From the NCBI GenBank assembly GCA_035296965.1, contig DATGZX010000273.1, forward strand, positions 1-6,525: a DNA stretch of 6,525 nucleotides, in the 5' to 3' direction. The DNA comes from DATGZX01 sp035296965 (lineage in GTDB: Bacteria > Planctomycetota > Planctomycetia > Gemmatales > Gemmataceae). A program made the position numbers and the translations under genes. Shown piece after piece: positions 6,341-6,525 of the stretch; the first letter of the stretch is position 1, and the number at the start of each line of letters is the position of its first letter. The notes beneath the pieces are model-generated. The model made no database searches and was not told the DNA's origin. It was given only the letters and a program-made list of their open reading frames with translations.

Positions 6341-6466
6341 AATTCTTGTCAAGCCCCCAAAACCACCCAATTCCCGGCAACCCACTCTCCCCAAAGCAAA
6401 TATAATTCTGCAAATTTGGCGGGTTTACCCTATTCAATCAGCTATCATTGAAATAGTGGGATAAAT
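6341..6466. repeat. Candidate dispersed intergenic element ('CTTGTCAAGCCCCC...' type)
   Basis: The stretch opens with the palindrome CTTGTCAAG (6345-6353), then a C-rich run, an AT-rich part with TATAAT (6401-6406) and CAAATTTG (6410-6417). It closes with a dyad TTCAAT/ATTGAA (6433-6438 and 6447-6452) that extends imperfectly outward to CCC/GGG. The opening resembles recurring intergenic sequence I recall from acidobacteria. Borders are guesses, and only one copy lies in the window. Confidence 0.35.
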
Positions 6467-6479
6467 CAGGCCATGTAGC

Positions 6480-6521
6480 GCCGGCATCTTGCCGGCTGTC
6501 GCGAGCGCATCCTGCCCTCGC
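6480..6521. repeat. Tandem pair of short palindromic elements
   Basis: The first is GCCGGC-ATCTT-GCCGGC (6480-6496). The second is GCGAG (6501-6505) with CTCGC (6517-6521) around CGCATCCTGCC. Both share an RTCYT-type loop core with the palindrome after hydA. The pair may continue past the window edge. Confidence 0.5.
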
Positions 6522-6525
6522 AGTC

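Larger units (their letters stand above)
6177..6525. other. Gene-free right end, largely repeat-like sequence
   Basis: These 349 bases hold no supported gene; short frames here lack ribosome binding sites and have compositions unlike real proteins. The first part (6177-6340) shows only a weak AAAAG/CTTTT dyad (6175-6179 and 6191-6195) just after the stop, and otherwise nothing recognisable. From about 6341 the sequence looks like dispersed intergenic repeats, listed separately. Confidence 0.6.

Noticed and set aside
6401..6406. TATAAT as a promoter -10 element
   Set aside because: No -35 lies about 17 bases upstream (CAACCC is there), and no gene follows within the window.
5847..6437. A 196-residue minus-strand frame opposite the small exported protein
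   Set aside because: The plus-strand gene has a signal peptide, a strong ribosome binding site and a coherent fold pattern; the minus frame has none of these.
6270..6464. A 64-residue plus-strand frame at the right end
   Set aside because: It lacks a ribosome binding site, has a proline-rich composition dictated by the C-rich run, and covers the repeat-like stretch.

Overview
The window looks like a piece of chromosome from a GC-rich soil bacterium, most likely an acidobacterium of the Terriglobia/Koribacter type. This rests on three things: the short palindromic intergenic repeats, the small secreted 'TVTGCL' protein, and the PerR-katG pair. It is recognition from memory, not a database match. 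There are four complete protein genes and one 5'-truncated gene. I see no RNA gene, CRISPR array, transposase or phage gene.

Left part (1-2711, + strand): the C-terminal part of a Fur-superfamily repressor that keeps PerR-type metal and redox residues, then katG, a full-length bifunctional catalase-peroxidase with every catalytic residue intact. Together they read as a peroxide sensor with its main target enzyme. The 138-base gap between them holds a repeated TARTTCGT motif and an imperfect dyad just before the katG ribosome binding site, a plausible operator.

Middle part (2712-5499): after a 295-base convergent spacer comes a minus-strand luciferase-like (LLM class) oxidoreductase, probably flavin- or F420-dependent. 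It is divergent from a plus-strand dihydropyrimidinase/D-hydantoinase with a complete binuclear metal site. The two share a 114-base promoter region, which suggests linked regulation and a role in cyclic amide (pyrimidine or hydantoin) breakdown. No carbamoyl-amino-acid hydrolase or transporter is visible in the window.

Right part (5500-6525): a 302-base spacer with two strong palindromic elements and, at its 3' end, a perfect TGTGA-N6-TCACA site of the Crp/Fnr type. This lies 54 bases upstream of a small exported, beta-rich protein with two cysteines. After it come about 350 gene-free bases that seem to consist largely of dispersed-repeat material, ending in two more palindromes that share a loop motif with the one after the hydantoinase gene.

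Most of the window is ordinary metabolism and stress defence. The points worth a second look are the Crp-like operator, the family of palindromes with variable stems and a conserved loop, the candidate operator before katG, and the divergent oxidoreductase/hydantoinase pair. I found no convincing new multi-gene system.
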